The notes under the pieces: model-generated
What the model saw: only the letters and a program-made list of their open reading frames with translations
The model's database searches: none
Told to the model about the DNA's origin: nothing
Virus record (IMG/VR): IMGVR_UViG_3300031758_000674
Location: 1-21,383 of that record
Direction: 5' to 3' (one strand)
Source: a virus
Length of the DNA: 21,383 nucleotides
Position numbers and translations under genes: made by a program
In this document: positions 8,901 to 15,887 of the stretch, in pieces
Layout of the letters: each line of letters opens with the position of its first letter
Numbering within the stretch: the stretch's first letter is position 1

Positions 8901-11684
8901 TATGACTGTATTGATTATGTAATTGGTCAACAATATACCAACGCGGTTGCCGCAAGAGCGTACTTGGTTGGATTAGGTTGGGTCATTACTGATGGTGGAC
9001 AATCAGGAGTATGTCCATCACCAACTCCTACACCAACTCAAACCCCATCACTTACACCATCACCAAGTATAACTCCATCACTTACACCATCACCAACAGT
9101 TACTCCAAGTATTTCTGTAAGTCCAACTCCAAGTGTAACACCAAGTATTTCTGTGAGTCCTACACCTACACCAACTCCATCAACTTCAGGAGGATTTGTT
9201 CCTATTGATGCATCAGGTGGTACAGTAACTACAATATCTGCTCTTGGACAAAATTGGAATGTACACACATTTACAGGTGGAACAAATAGTTTCATTGTTA
9301 ATAATCTTGGTACAAATGGTAAAATTGAATACTTAGTAGTTGCAGGTGGTGGTGCTGGTGGTGATGGAACTGCGGGTGGTGGTGGAGCCGGTGGTTTATT
9401 GACCAACGTATCAGGAACACCACTATCAATTTCCGCAACGACATATACCGTTACAGTTGGTGATGGTGGTCCATATATATTTCAAAATAAACGAGGACCT
9501 AATGGTGAAAATTCATCGATTTCAGGTTCAGGAATAACAAGTATAATTGCAATCGGTGGTGGTGGCGGTGGTAACCGTGATTTTGAATTTGACGGTGCGT
9601 CAGGAGGTTCTGGCGGTGGTGGAGGTGGTTCCGACTCACCTGTGGGTGTAGGAGGAGCTGGTACATCAGGTCAAGGATTTGCTGGTGGTACTGCCCAAGG
9701 TGGTGGTGGAGACAGTGCCGGTGGTGGCGGTGGTGGAGCAGGAATGTCAGGTTTCACATGTAGTGTTGCTAAACAAGGTGCTGCTGGTGGAGACGGTGTT
9801 CAAAACGATATTAATGGAACTAACACTTGGTACGCAGGTGGTGGTGGAGGTGGTTCACACTCCGCATACAATGCACCAGGTGGTCAAGGTGGTGGTGGAC
9901 AAGGAGCTGAGCTTAACACAACCGATGCTGGTGACGGTGTAGACGGAACCGGTGGCGGTGGTGGCGGTGGAGCCGGTGGTGGTTATGGTAACACAAGAGC
10001 TGGTAACGGTGGTAAAGGTATTGTAATTATTAGATATCCATTGAATAGTCCAATTCCTCCGCCAAGTCCTTCACCAACACCAAGTATAACTGCATCAGTT
10101 ACCCCAACACCATCAACAAGTGTTGCTCCATCAACAATGTTTATCGCTGTTGGTCAATCAGGAACTACTGGTAATAATGCCTTAGGATATTCTTATGATG
10201 GATTAATTTGGAGTGGAAACACAAACGCAAATATTGTTTGGGGTCCAACCAATCGTATCTTAAATGCCGTAAAATGGAATGGTTCGATGTGGGTTGTTGC
10301 AGGTAGTACAACACCAAGTGGTAATCAGGTTATGGGTTATTCATATGATGGATTGACATGGTCAGGTTCAACCAATAGTAAAAATTATTTAAATATTGGC
10401 TATGATGTAGAATACGGAAATAATAAATGGATTGGGGTAGGTTCAACAGGGTCTACCGCATCTACACCTGATAGAATTATATTATCCGATGATGGTATAA
10501 CATGGAGTGGGGCAACTTCTTTAGGAGGTAACTCAAATACTTTATTTGTATCAAGAACACTTTTAGGTATTAAATGGAATGGTTCATATTATTTGGTTAC
10601 GGGAAGTGGTACCGGTACTGCACCAAAAATTGCATTATCTTATGATGGTATAACATGGACAGGTTCTACAAATGGAAATACTGTATTCAGTGCTGGTCCT
10701 GAAAAATCATCATGGGATGGATTTAAATGGGTTGTAGCTGGTGGTGCTTCCGCCAATAAATTAGGATATTCATATGATGGATTGACATGGTCAGGTTCAA
10801 CAAATGGTAATTCAATTTTCACTTCAAGTGTAAGAGATGTAGTATGGAATGGTTCTATATGGGTTGCTTGTGGTAATGGTACAAATATCTTAGGATATTC
10901 ATATGATGGATTGACATGGTCAGGTTCAACAAATGGTAATGCTATATTCAGTGGTGATACTCTCGATGTTGCATATAATGTAACTTGGAATGGTTCAATG
11001 TTCTTATGTGGTAATTCAGTGGGTACATCCAATGTAAGTAATAAAAATACAATTGGTTATTCATATGATGGTATTACATGGTCAGGAGCAACAAATGATT
11101 TAAATGTCATTAGTAGAACTGTGTTTGATATTGGTTATAAACCAACATTCAATCCACCAGCTACCACACCTACACCTACTCCAACTTCAAGTCCATCAGT
11201 GACTCCTACACCGAGTATAACACCATCTGAATCGGTAACTCCGACACCAACACCTACGGTTACACCATCTTCTCCATCATTCACCTTACAATATGATGTT
11301 GGATTTATTGGAAGTTCAGGTGGTACTAGTAAAACTTATGATTTAATGGATGCATCCATGAGTGTAGCTGGTTGTACAATTACTTGTAATACATTTACTA
11401 CATCTTCAAGTAGTGGTGGTGCGACTCAAGTATCACAAAGTTTAGGAAGTTCATGTTTAGCGGGTACTTTAAATGTAAGTCGAAGGGTAAGTGTGAATGC
11501 GTTTACTCAAAGAACACAATCTACTATAGTGACAAAAATTAATAATGTTACTGTAGATACTCATACTATTAGTACAACATCAAATATAACAAGCGGGAAT
11601 CCATTAGCTGAAACATATTATCCACCTGTAACACCATCTAATGGTGATATAGTTTCGGTAGTTTGGACAGATACTTTAATATAA
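5946..11684 (+). CDS. Giant modular phage fibre/adhesin: PKD-like, BspA-type repeats, Gly-rich domain, seven-repeat propeller
   Basis: This 1912-aa protein is a string of binding modules joined by Pro/Thr/Ser linkers. Residues 1-29 are an anchor ([17 protein letters not shown]). Linkers lie near 30-148, 448-538, 1023-1080, 1369-1397 and 1738-1777. Residues 150-240 and 541-635 are two related PKD-like domains ([11 protein letters not shown] and [11 protein letters not shown]). Each is followed by BspA/DUF285-type repeats of about 24 residues ([17 protein letters not shown]). Residues 1083-1367 are a Gly-rich domain with long GGGG runs, like the Gly-rich modules of phage adhesins. Residues 1398-1737 hold seven repeats of S-x-D-G-[LI]-x-W-[ST]-G, one per likely propeller blade. 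The last 135 residues form a further beta domain. The most likely job is host-surface binding. Its place between capsid and portal genes suggests a head-borne fibre, but a tail location is not excluded. Confidence 0.8.
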   Translation: MARNFFNKKFSDYLGEQRALLDIITQFFGATPTPTPTPFASPSPTATPTPSVTSSLTPTPSATTTPTVTPTRTVTPTVTPSPSQTPFPSPSNSVTPTTTPTVTPSPTATPSATPSVTASPTPSLTPNASPSPTPTKTPTPTPSTTPAVAEFRFTINTNITNESSSNVFSFNLPCNGSGYSATVNWGDGNFENISGTLGNVLHIYSTPGVYQIRISGIFPTIYFNNTLDCIKVTSLDQWGTGAWTTLEHGFDGCLNMIYNTTDVPDLSSCTSLAYLFRFNSSNSFNGTLGTWAVSNITDLSYTFAGCFNLVEDLDNWDTTNVTSLEGTFQTCLNFFSDLGIWDTSSVTNMSYTFSGAQTFNGNINNWITSGVTDFSWMFYKAASFNVDIGNWNTSGIVGPNSMDYMFQGATIFNQDLTLWCVLPIPSEPPSFRVASALIDGNLPIWATCPTIPSPTPTVTPTRTPTPTVTPTTSPSVTPTSSVTPSITPSITPSITPSETPTPSITPSITPSISPSVTVSPTPSLTPTPTMTPTPSPSPIASNNFEFIVNTTNSGSASDTFVLPTNGGGYSATVYWGDGNSTALSGTPGAVSHQYASGGTYTISITGTFPKIYFLGAQDTQKITNITQWGDIQWTAFDGAFYGCSNLNVTATDAPILTGVTTTAAMFHSCSSLVGTSAFNTWNMSNVTSVAEMFWGTTSFNQNIGNWNVSNVSNFAYMFRDNFGSFNNGGSPSISGWTTSSATNMTNMFWSATAFNQPIGAWDVSNVTNFEGMFLNATTFNQPIGTWDVSSGTNFGGMFAIASNFNQNISGWDMSSATNVSGMFSSSSFNQPIGAWNVSNVTNFSEMFFGATAFNQDLSTWNTSSATNMRLMFRDNQSNVDVTNWNVSGVTTFEAMFMGNGSFNRSLNNWNVSLTNNYWSQLLFNCSGYNQPITGWTLNNSITGMNDMLTNSAISVENYSRTLIAFANDVYNDGGLPLVTLGASAQYDCIDYVIGQQYTNAVAARAYLVGLGWVITDGGQSGVCPSPTPTPTQTPSLTPSPSITPSLTPSPTVTPSISVSPTPSVTPSISVSPTPTPTPSTSGGFVPIDASGGTVTTISALGQNWNVHTFTGGTNSFIVNNLGTNGKIEYLVVAGGGAGGDGTAGGGGAGGLLTNVSGTPLSISATTYTVTVGDGGPYIFQNKRGPNGENSSISGSGITSIIAIGGGGGGNRDFEFDGASGGSGGGGGGSDSPVGVGGAGTSGQGFAGGTAQGGGGDSAGGGGGGAGMSGFTCSVAKQGAAGGDGVQNDINGTNTWYAGGGGGGSHSAYNAPGGQGGGGQGAELNTTDAGDGVDGTGGGGGGGAGGGYGNTRAGNGGKGIVIIRYPLNSPIPPPSPSPTPSITASVTPTPSTSVAPSTMFIAVGQSGTTGNNALGYSYDGLIWSGNTNANIVWGPTNRILNAVKWNGSMWVVAGSTTPSGNQVMGYSYDGLTWSGSTNSKNYLNIGYDVEYGNNKWIGVGSTGSTASTPDRIILSDDGITWSGATSLGGNSNTLFVSRTLLGIKWNGSYYLVTGSGTGTAPKIALSYDGITWTGSTNGNTVFSAGPEKSSWDGFKWVVAGGASANKLGYSYDGLTWSGSTNGNSIFTSSVRDVVWNGSIWVACGNGTNILGYSYDGLTWSGSTNGNAIFSGDTLDVAYNVTWNGSMFLCGNSVGTSNVSNKNTIGYSYDGITWSGATNDLNVISRTVFDIGYKPTFNPPATTPTPTPTSSPSVTPTPSITPSESVTPTPTPTVTPSSPSFTLQYDVGFIGSSGGTSKTYDLMDASMSVAGCTITCNTFTTSSSSGGATQVSQSLGSSCLAGTLNVSRRVSVNAFTQRTQSTIVTKINNVTVDTHTISTTSNITSGNPLAETYYPPVTPSNGDIVSVVWTDTLI
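6031..6390 (+). repeat. Low-complexity Pro/Thr/Ser linker DNA (longest of six)
   Basis: About 120 codons read almost only CCA/CCT, ACA/ACT/ACC and TCA/AGT, coding a TPTPS-type linker. Shorter versions lie near 5077-5190, 7291-7563, 9016-9189, 10051-10134 and 11156-11278. They share many short stretches and are likely points of recombination and length change. They also create long artificial reading frames on the other strand. Confidence 0.8.
10761..10811 (+). repeat. 51-nt direct repeat in the propeller, copy 1
   Basis: A 51-nt stretch starting TTAGGATATTCATATGATGG and ending in AATGGTAAT is repeated without change 129 bp downstream. Each copy encodes one blade motif ([17 protein letters not shown]). 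Exact identity at the DNA level suggests recent duplication or gene conversion between blades. Confidence 0.85.
10890..10940 (+). repeat. 51-nt direct repeat in the propeller, copy 2
   Basis: Second identical copy of the 51-nt blade repeat at 10761-10811. The sequences on either side of the two copies differ, so the identity is confined to the blade motif. Confidence 0.85.
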
Positions 11685-11690
11685 TTTAAG

Positions 11691-12140
11691 ATGATACCTA
11701 TAAATCAATCCGAATTAAACACAGTGGTGGCAACTTGTAGTCGTAACAAACAACTAACAGGTAATGTGTATTATTTGTGGACAATGACCCACAAGTTAAC
11801 AAAACAGAATTGGAAGTTCATTCCATACCTGTTACCAGCTACTGGTGCAATTGGGTATGAACCAAGTTATGACCAATTTCAAATTGATGTTGATTCTGCA
11901 AGTGCAGAAGTATTCATCGCAACAGGAACTATAACACCAGTAAACTTGCACTTAATACCGGGTCAATATTATGTGAAAATCTATGAACAAGCGTCTTCGA
12001 CAAATTTGAACCCAATAACAGCATTCGATGTGGTATATGAAGGAATGGCCAATGTAATTGGAACCAATCCTGTATATAACGATATTGTTAGTTACACTGG
12101 CAATTCATCGAGTCAAATATTTAAAGTATATCAAGGATGA
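11691..12140 (+). CDS. Putative virion protein (149 aa)
   Basis: The gene lies 6 nt after the fibre gene and overlaps the portal gene by ATGA (12137-12140), so it is translated as part of the portal operon. The product appears beta-rich (NVYYLWTMTHKLTKQNWKFIPYLL, PGQYYVKIYEQ) with no membrane segment. The YVKIYEQ strand and final IFKVYQG strand would suit an Ig-like or decoration fold. I do not recognise the family. Position between fibre and portal suggests a small structural or adaptor protein, perhaps one that attaches the fibre; this is inference. Confidence 0.6.
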   Translation: MIPINQSELNTVVATCSRNKQLTGNVYYLWTMTHKLTKQNWKFIPYLLPATGAIGYEPSYDQFQIDVDSASAEVFIATGTITPVNLHLIPGQYYVKIYEQASSTNLNPITAFDVVYEGMANVIGTNPVYNDIVSYTGNSSSQIFKVYQG

Positions 12141-13210
12141 TTAACATTGAAAAATTAAAATTTGGTGCAAACACCCTGACTAGTTTTCAGGAGGTGTTTA
12201 ACCGCAACGAGGTATTCATACGTTGGGGTGGAGATAATATGTTCGTAAATGAACTATATCTGTTGAATGATGCATCACCAATACAAAACGCATGTGTTCG
12301 TTCCAAAGTGGATAACGCTGTTGGAATGGGTTATATGACCGATTATAAAGTTAACAGCAAAGAGTATATCAATGATGTTGCAAGAAAAATGTATTATGAG
12401 TTTATTACAACTGGTAATCTATTTTTGGAAGTTGTATGGAAACAAGATAGGTCTCAAGGTCTTGCTGGTTTCCACGTAATCCCATCTCGTTATATGAGAT
12501 TAGGTAAACCAAAAGAAATGGGTGAACCTGTAACCAAATTCATGTATTGTAGAGATTGGGCCAATTGGAGAAAAGCGGGAATAGTTGAATTTTCTGAATT
12601 TGACCCAAAGAATTTCACAGATAGACAAATTGTCCATATCAAACAATATCAATCAGGATATGATTATTATGGAGCACCCGATTGGTTATCTGTAATCAAT
12701 GATGTTAGATTGAACCATGCAATTACTGTATTCAACTTAAGTAACATTCAGAATGGTTTATCACCATCTCTATGGGTACACTTTAACATGAACGCACCTG
12801 ACAGTACAAACGAACAGAATCAAATTTTACGTTCAATTGAAGATAGATATATGGGTCCTGAGAATGCTGGTCGTGTAATTGTATCTTATGGTGAATCAGA
12901 ACAAAAACCTGATATCACTCAAATTCAATCAACAGTTGAATCAGGATACTTCTCAAACATATTCGATTTGGTTCAAAAACAAATCATGAGTGGTCATAAG
13001 ATTATCGATGGTAGTTTAATTGGTCTTCCAAATCCTGGTGGGTTTACAAGTAGTGCAGACCAATTGGAAACTGCATATAAGTTATTTATGAATACATCTG
13101 TTAAACCAATTCAGAACTTCATGAACAGAGAAATACAACCTATACTTGAACTCATCTATCCTGACCAAGAAATAAGCTTAGTTATACAACAAAATCAAAT
13201 CTTATCATAA
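12137..13210 (+). CDS. Portal protein
   Basis: The 357-aa product should form the dodecameric ring at the capsid vertex through which DNA enters and leaves. It shows the usual portal order: an early segment around SPIQNACVRSKVDNAVG, then a wing region with the GNLFLEVVWKQD strand, HVIPSRYMRLG, VHIKQYQSGYDYYGAPDW, and the C-terminal stem/clip helices with QLETAYKLFMNTSVKPIQNFMNREIQPIL. The YYGxPDW motif and the stem segment are characteristic of PBSX/HK97-type portals. At 357 aa it is shorter than many portals but close to compact ones. It overlaps both neighbours (ATGA in front, TAATG behind). Confidence is high from motif order and from the terminase and capsid genes in the same window. Confidence 0.9.
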   Translation: MINIEKLKFGANTLTSFQEVFNRNEVFIRWGGDNMFVNELYLLNDASPIQNACVRSKVDNAVGMGYMTDYKVNSKEYINDVARKMYYEFITTGNLFLEVVWKQDRSQGLAGFHVIPSRYMRLGKPKEMGEPVTKFMYCRDWANWRKAGIVEFSEFDPKNFTDRQIVHIKQYQSGYDYYGAPDWLSVINDVRLNHAITVFNLSNIQNGLSPSLWVHFNMNAPDSTNEQNQILRSIEDRYMGPENAGRVIVSYGESEQKPDITQIQSTVESGYFSNIFDLVQKQIMSGHKIIDGSLIGLPNPGGFTSSADQLETAYKLFMNTSVKPIQNFMNREIQPILELIYPDQEISLVIQQNQILS

Positions 13211-13848
13211 TGAATAACGTATTATTAATATCAGAAGAATTATTAAAGACCTATTCGTACATTAACGAGAACGTTCAATCGGATGAGTTAAGATACGCTA
13301 TTATGGTTTCTCAGAATATAGAAATCCAAGAATCCTTGGGTACAAATCTATATCAACATATTTTGGATTTGGTTGATAACGGAACCATTGGTGATGCTGG
13401 CAATTCAAACTACAAAACCTTATTGGACAAATATATTCAACCAGCATTAATTGGTTATGCTTTGTTCAGGGCTGTGGATAACTTCATGGCCAAACTAATG
13501 TCAGTTGGAATTGTACAGAATCGTTCTGAACAAGGTAGTAATATTGATTTTAAATTATTCTTGCACATTAAGAACCAAGCAAAAAATGATGCCGAGTTCC
13601 AAGATAATTTATTAAGAAGACATTTAATATTCAGGTCAGGTTTATATCCTGAATATAACAACGGAAACTTGAACGATGGACAATTACCCCCAATCCCTCA
13701 ATCTCCATTCCAATCACCAATAACATTACCTGGTAGTAACTACTATTGGAAAAACGGTAAAATGTATGGATGTACTTCACCACTATGTGTTGACAGTCCA
13801 TTTCCACAATGGTATGGTTCACCAAATAATTCAGGAAACGTACATTAA
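13210..13848 (+). CDS. Head-tail connector-like protein (resembles DUF6712)
   Basis: The product has 212 aa. Residues 1-130 are helical: an N-terminal helix pair (SEELLKTYSYINENV), then IQESLGTNLYQHILDLV and a second helical block ALIGYALFRAVDNFMAKL. This resembles the head-completion/adaptor proteins that follow the portal in Bacteroidota phages (DUF6712-like, by my reading). The last 60 residues are different: Pro/Ser/Tyr-rich with two Cys (CTSPLC), probably an extension that contacts neighbours in the particle. It starts on the portal stop codon (TAATG), so the two are translationally coupled, consistent with assembly on the portal ring. A head-completion role is inferred from place and fold. 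Confidence 0.65.
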   Translation: MNNVLLISEELLKTYSYINENVQSDELRYAIMVSQNIEIQESLGTNLYQHILDLVDNGTIGDAGNSNYKTLLDKYIQPALIGYALFRAVDNFMAKLMSVGIVQNRSEQGSNIDFKLFLHIKNQAKNDAEFQDNLLRRHLIFRSGLYPEYNNGNLNDGQLPPIPQSPFQSPITLPGSNYYWKNGKMYGCTSPLCVDSPFPQWYGSPNNSGNVH

Positions 13849-14123
13849 TGAGTCAATTACCAGTATCAGAAATAGTTACGGCTATCATAGCCGGTATTAT
13901 TGGTTGGGTAACATCAGGAAGATTTACCAAACAATCAATTGAAGTACAGAACGCTCAAGCCGTGTTGGAGATGTGGAAAGAAACCGCAACCGCACAAAAA
14001 CTTGAGATTCAACAACTAAAAGAAGAAATGAAATCCATGGTCAAGAGAATTGACGAATTGGAGAATCATGTAATTCGATTGGAGAATGAAAATCGTGAAC
14101 TGAAAAAACAGTTACAATCTTAA
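13848..14123 (+). CDS. Small membrane protein with coiled coil
   Basis: The 91-aa product has one hydrophobic segment at residues 8-22 (EIVTAIIAGIIGWVTSG), followed by about 60 residues of charged heptad-like coiled coil (LKEEMKSMVKRIDELENHV... to the C-terminus). It begins on the stop codon of the connector gene (TAATG) and is the last gene before a terminator. A single-pass protein with a long coiled coil at the end of a late operon could be an inner-membrane spanin, a holin partner or an assembly factor. No lysis enzyme is present in the window to support a lysis role, so function is left open. Confidence 0.65.
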   Translation: MSQLPVSEIVTAIIAGIIGWVTSGRFTKQSIEVQNAQAVLEMWKETATAQKLEIQQLKEEMKSMVKRIDELENHVIRLENENRELKKQLQS

Positions 14124-14152
14124 CCAAACACAAAACCAATCTATGAATGAAG

Positions 14153-14180
14153 TCCCACTCTAACAGGTGGGATTTTTTAT
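14153..14180 (+). terminator. Intrinsic terminator ending the portal operon
   Basis: TCCCAC (14153-14158) pairs with GTGGGA (14167-14172) around an 8-nt loop and is followed by six T. It lies 30 nt after the stop of the membrane/coiled-coil gene and before the next promoter, so it isolates the late block from the moron-like gene. Confidence 0.88.
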
Positions 14181-14209
14181 TTTAGTCTGGCAAAATATTT
14201 TAAAAAAAA

Positions 14210-14242
14210 TTTGGATATCTCAAAAAAACTAGAATATCTTTG
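14210..14242 (+). promoter_or_regulatory. Bacteroidota-type promoter for the exported membrane protein
   Basis: TTTG at 14210-14213 and TATCTTTG at 14235-14242 match the Bacteroidota -33 (TTTG) and -7 (TAnnTTTG) elements with a 21-nt spacer. The ATG at 14246 lies only 3 nt after the -7 box, so the transcript would be leaderless or nearly so from that codon, or would carry a leader of about 20 nt if ATG 14267 is used. Confidence 0.8.
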
Positions 14243-14245
14243 TGT

Positions 14246-14698
14246 ATGAAATCAAAAATAAAAAACATGAAAACTCTATTTGTAAGTTTGTTGTTCACTT
14301 TAGTAACAACCACAGCCATGGCACAAACAATGAAACCATCTTATGATTGGGAACAGTTTGATGAGCAATCTTCTAAAATTTATAAAGAGGAATTGATTCA
14401 GTATTATGATTCCAAAAAACAAGAGATTATTAAAGAATATAGTTCTGGTTGGAAAAGTAATTATCCTGAATCCAAAAAAATGGATTTAGAACAAAACGAA
14501 AGAAACCGTAAATTTTATTTGGAAGATTGGGAGTTCAATTATAAATGGGCAACCAGAACACAATTAGAAAAGACAATCGACAGTATTCAAGTTTTTATAC
14601 ATTCCAATAAATTTAGATATGGTATTGGTCCAATTTGTTTAGGAATTGTGATTGGTCTATTAATTAGATTTTTTCGAAAAGTTCAAACCCAATCATAA
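14246..14698 (+). CDS. Exported membrane-anchored protein, moron-like
   Basis: From ATG 14246 the product is 150 aa; from ATG 14267 it is 143 aa. Both starts leave a good Sec signal peptide: basic start, hydrophobic FVSLLFTLV, then AMAQ, a likely signal peptidase I site. The mature part is highly charged, helical and Tyr/Trp-rich (YDWEQFDEQSSKIYKEE). A second hydrophobic segment near the C-terminus (IGPICLGIVIGLLIRFF) is followed by a basic tail, so the protein would be held in the inner membrane with its body in the periplasm. The gene has its own promoter and terminator between the late block and an inverted accessory block, the layout of a phage moron. A superinfection-exclusion or host-envelope role is plausible but unproven. 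A TTG at 14240 is unlikely as start because it is part of the -7 box. Confidence 0.75.
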   Translation: MKSKIKNMKTLFVSLLFTLVTTTAMAQTMKPSYDWEQFDEQSSKIYKEELIQYYDSKKQEIIKEYSSGWKSNYPESKKMDLEQNERNRKFYLEDWEFNYKWATRTQLEKTIDSIQVFIHSNKFRYGIGPICLGIVIGLLIRFFRKVQTQS

Positions 14699-14702
14699 TT
14701 AT

Positions 14703-14730
14703 AAACCCCACTTATTCGGTGGGGTTTTTT
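14703..14730. terminator. Bidirectional terminator between converging genes
   Basis: AAACCCCAC (14703-14711) pairs with GTGGGGTTT (14719-14727), loop 7 nt, followed by a T run on the plus strand to 14730. It ends the moron-like gene. The HNH gene converges on it: its last codons (Asn-Pro-Thr-Glu-stop) lie inside the loop and one arm. The minus-strand T run is weaker (TTTATAATT). Confidence 0.88.
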
Positions 14731-15164
14731 ATTTTCCTAAATTGATTGTTTACCAAATTGCATATATAACTTTGGGACACATTCCATTCATCGGCAAGAA
14801 CTTGTTGTTTCTCACCGTTTCTATATCGTTGTCTAATTATTTCAACAACATCATCAGGTATATTTCTTTTGTAATTTCTTCTACGTTTATTTTTATCAGT
14901 TAGTAATGGAGCCCATTCCAAATTGGTTGCATCATTATTAAATCTATTCCCATCTTTGTGTTTAACAAATTTATATCCTTCAGGATTGGGAACAAATAAT
15001 TCAGCAACGATTCTGTGTACATAAAAGAATCTCATTTTTTTATTTATATACAACATAAGTTGAGCATAACCATTAACATGTTGTATGAGTTTCTCCTTAC
15101 CCCTTTTAGTGAAAACATTACCTTCTTTGGTTACTTTATAACCACTATTTCTAAAATTTTTCAT
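14712..15164 (-). CDS. HNH homing-type endonuclease with C-terminal HTH
   Basis: The 150-aa product is a compact HNH nuclease. Residues 8-45 are a NUMOD4-like lead segment (YKVTKEGNVFTKRG, then NGYAQLMLYI). The catalytic core is VHRIVAELFVPNPEG (His50), VKHKDGNRFNND (His69, Asn73, Asn77) and NLEW (81-84). Residues 103-136 form a helix-turn-helix (VVEIIRQRYRNGEKQQVLADEWNVSQSYICNLV) that probably gives DNA site choice. Such free-standing enzymes spread between phage genomes by cutting and gene conversion. An in-frame TGA directly before the ATG leaves 15164 as the first possible start, and a perfect promoter ends 4 nt upstream, so its mRNA appears leaderless. It opposes the surrounding modules, consistent with an accessory insertion. 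Confidence 0.9.
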   Translation of the reverse strand: MKNFRNSGYKVTKEGNVFTKRGKEKLIQHVNGYAQLMLYINKKMRFFYVHRIVAELFVPNPEGYKFVKHKDGNRFNNDATNLEWAPLLTDKNKRRRNYKRNIPDDVVEIIRQRYRNGEKQQVLADEWNVSQSYICNLVNNQFRKIKNPTE

Positions 15165-15168
15165 AACT

Positions 15169-15199
15169 CAAATATATCCATAAATATTGATTAATCAAA
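15169..15199 (-). promoter_or_regulatory. Bacteroidota-type promoter of the HNH gene
   Basis: Read on the minus strand, TTTG (complement of 15196-15199) and TATATTTG (complement of 15169-15176) are 19 nt apart, a full match to the -33/-7 pattern. The HNH start codon begins 4 nt after the -7 box, so transcription should start at or just before the ATG. Confidence 0.82.
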
Positions 15200-15210
15200 A
15201 TCAATTGCAT

Positions 15211-15265
15211 AAAAAACCCCGCCACTCTTGTATAATATGGGAACAACTTAGAGCGAGTGACGGGG
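15211..15265 (-). terminator. Terminator hairpin closing the minus-strand RNA
   Basis: On the minus strand an 11-bp stem (CCCCGUCACUC with GAGUGGCGGGG, from 15255-15265 and 15217-15227) is followed by six U (complement of 15211-15216). One pair is G-U in this RNA but A-C on the plus strand, which favours minus-strand transcription. The 27-nt loop is long for a terminator and carries a motif shared with the hairpin at 15337-15392. Confidence 0.8.
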
Positions 15266-15336
15266 CTAATGAAAAAAAAGAAACTTCTATTAAAAAAGTT
15301 ATCTATAATTATCACGGTTTTGTAATACGATGCAAA

Positions 15337-15392
15337 CCATTCCCCCACCGAATGGCGAATTCAAATATGGATAATTTAGAGTGAGGGAATGG
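15337..15392 (-). other. Hairpin B of the candidate RNA
   Basis: Minus-strand arms CCAUUCCCUCAC and GUGGGGGAAUGG form 12 continuous pairs including one U-G. The 32-nt loop begins UCUAAAUUAU, then CCAUAUU, and contains a small inner stem (GAAU...AUUC). The loop motif is repeated in the terminator hairpin at 15211-15265, so the two hairpins look like a diverged tandem duplication. Confidence 0.7.
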
Positions 15393-15445
15393 AACAATCA
15401 CAGAGACATGGATTGTTTTTGTATGTAATCACAGAATTACTATAT

Positions 15446-15477
15446 CAAATATAAGAATAAATTTTGAAACTACCAAA
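15446..15477 (-). promoter_or_regulatory. Bacteroidota-type promoter of the candidate RNA
   Basis: On the minus strand TTTG (complement of 15474-15477) and TATATTTG (complement of 15446-15453) are separated by 20 nt. The -33 element overlaps the last codons of the HTH gene. Transcription should start near 15442 and enter a region with no plausible reading frame. Confidence 0.8.
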
Positions 15478-15880
15478 TCTTATTTTTAAACTTATCATGA
15501 TTTTCTTGTAACACTTCCAACGTTGGAATGGTATCAAATAACTTACTAAATCTCTCACCAGTTAACTTATCTTGTAAGTAATGGAGTATGATATAAACTT
15601 TTCCATTTGGAGTGATTACAGGACAAATTTGACTGGTAATTGAATATGACCCATGAACAAGATTTATGGTATCGCAAATACAAGGAAGGTCATCTATTTC
15701 TTCAATTTGAGATTTAACCTTATCTCTTTCTTCTGGCCAACGATTACCGTTTCTAATCATATTGATTAATGGTCTTGATACCCCATACATTTTTGCAATT
15801 TCTGAATCAGATAGATTCTGTTGGAACAGATTTTTAATTTCTCTAACCTGTTCTACTTTAAGTTTGAACGCTCCTAGCAT
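15470..15880 (-). CDS. Helix-turn-helix protein, putative regulator
   Basis: The product has 136 aa. Residues 8-48 form a clear helix-turn-helix (KVEQVREIKNLFQQNLSDSE, then IAKMYGVSRPLINMIRNGNRW), of the type also found attached to homing endonucleases and recombinases. Residues 49-136 are unfamiliar, with one CxC (PCIC), and no nuclease motif is visible, so it may be a DNA-binding regulator or a remnant that kept only the DNA-binding part. It lies 7 nt after the zinc-finger gene and is probably cotranscribed with it. As the only clear DNA-binding regulator-like protein near the divergent promoter region at 16220-16355, it is a candidate for controlling that region. That role is inference. 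Confidence 0.65.
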   Translation of the reverse strand: MLGAFKLKVEQVREIKNLFQQNLSDSEIAKMYGVSRPLINMIRNGNRWPEERDKVKSQIEEIDDLPCICDTINLVHGSYSITSQICPVITPNGKVYIILHYLQDKLTGERFSKLFDTIPTLEVLQENHDKFKNKIW

Positions 15881-15887
15881 TTTTGTT

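Larger units (their letters stand above)
15211..15442 (-). ncRNA. Candidate structured non-coding RNA, about 230 nt
   Basis: This 300-nt gap holds no convincing gene. On the minus strand it has a full promoter (15446-15477), then three hairpins, the last being a terminator. Hairpin A: 7-bp stem from 15411-15417 and 15393-15399, loop 11 nt. Hairpin B starts at the next base: 12-bp stem from 15381-15392 and 15337-15348, loop 32 nt. After about 70 nt of A/U-rich RNA comes hairpin C (15255-15265 with 15217-15227), then U6. Stems B and C each contain one G-U pair that would be A-C on the plus strand. Their loops share UCUAA[AG]UU and CCAUAUU although the stems differ. The RNA ends just before the HNH promoter. 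It could be a regulatory RNA, an RNA that acts with a protein, or a leader; I recognise no known family. Confidence 0.65.

Noticed and set aside
9679-9942. 87-aa Val-rich plus-strand frame within the Gly-rich domain
   Set aside because: Frame-shifted reading of GGT repeats as GTG/GTT; the fibre frame is continuous here.
5946-11684. Diversity-generating retroelement or CRISPR-like repeats
   Set aside because: No reverse transcriptase, template repeat or regularly spaced identical repeats with unique spacers; the repeats are in-frame protein modules.
14240-14245. TTG start for the exported protein
   Set aside because: The TTG is part of the -7 promoter box, so it would hardly be in the transcript.
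15151-15348. 65-aa minus-strand frame in the RNA region
   Set aside because: It needs a GTG start inside hairpin B, reads straight through the terminator and the HNH promoter, and ends within the HNH gene.
15187-15384. 65-aa plus-strand frame in the same region
   Set aside because: No plus-strand promoter; it runs through both hairpins in the direction where their G-U pairs become mismatches.
15211-15442. Hammerhead ribozyme, retron RNA or IscB-type guide RNA
   Set aside because: The CTAATGA stretch lacks the hammerhead core; there is no reverse transcriptase or RuvC/IscB protein in the window, and the HNH protein is too small.
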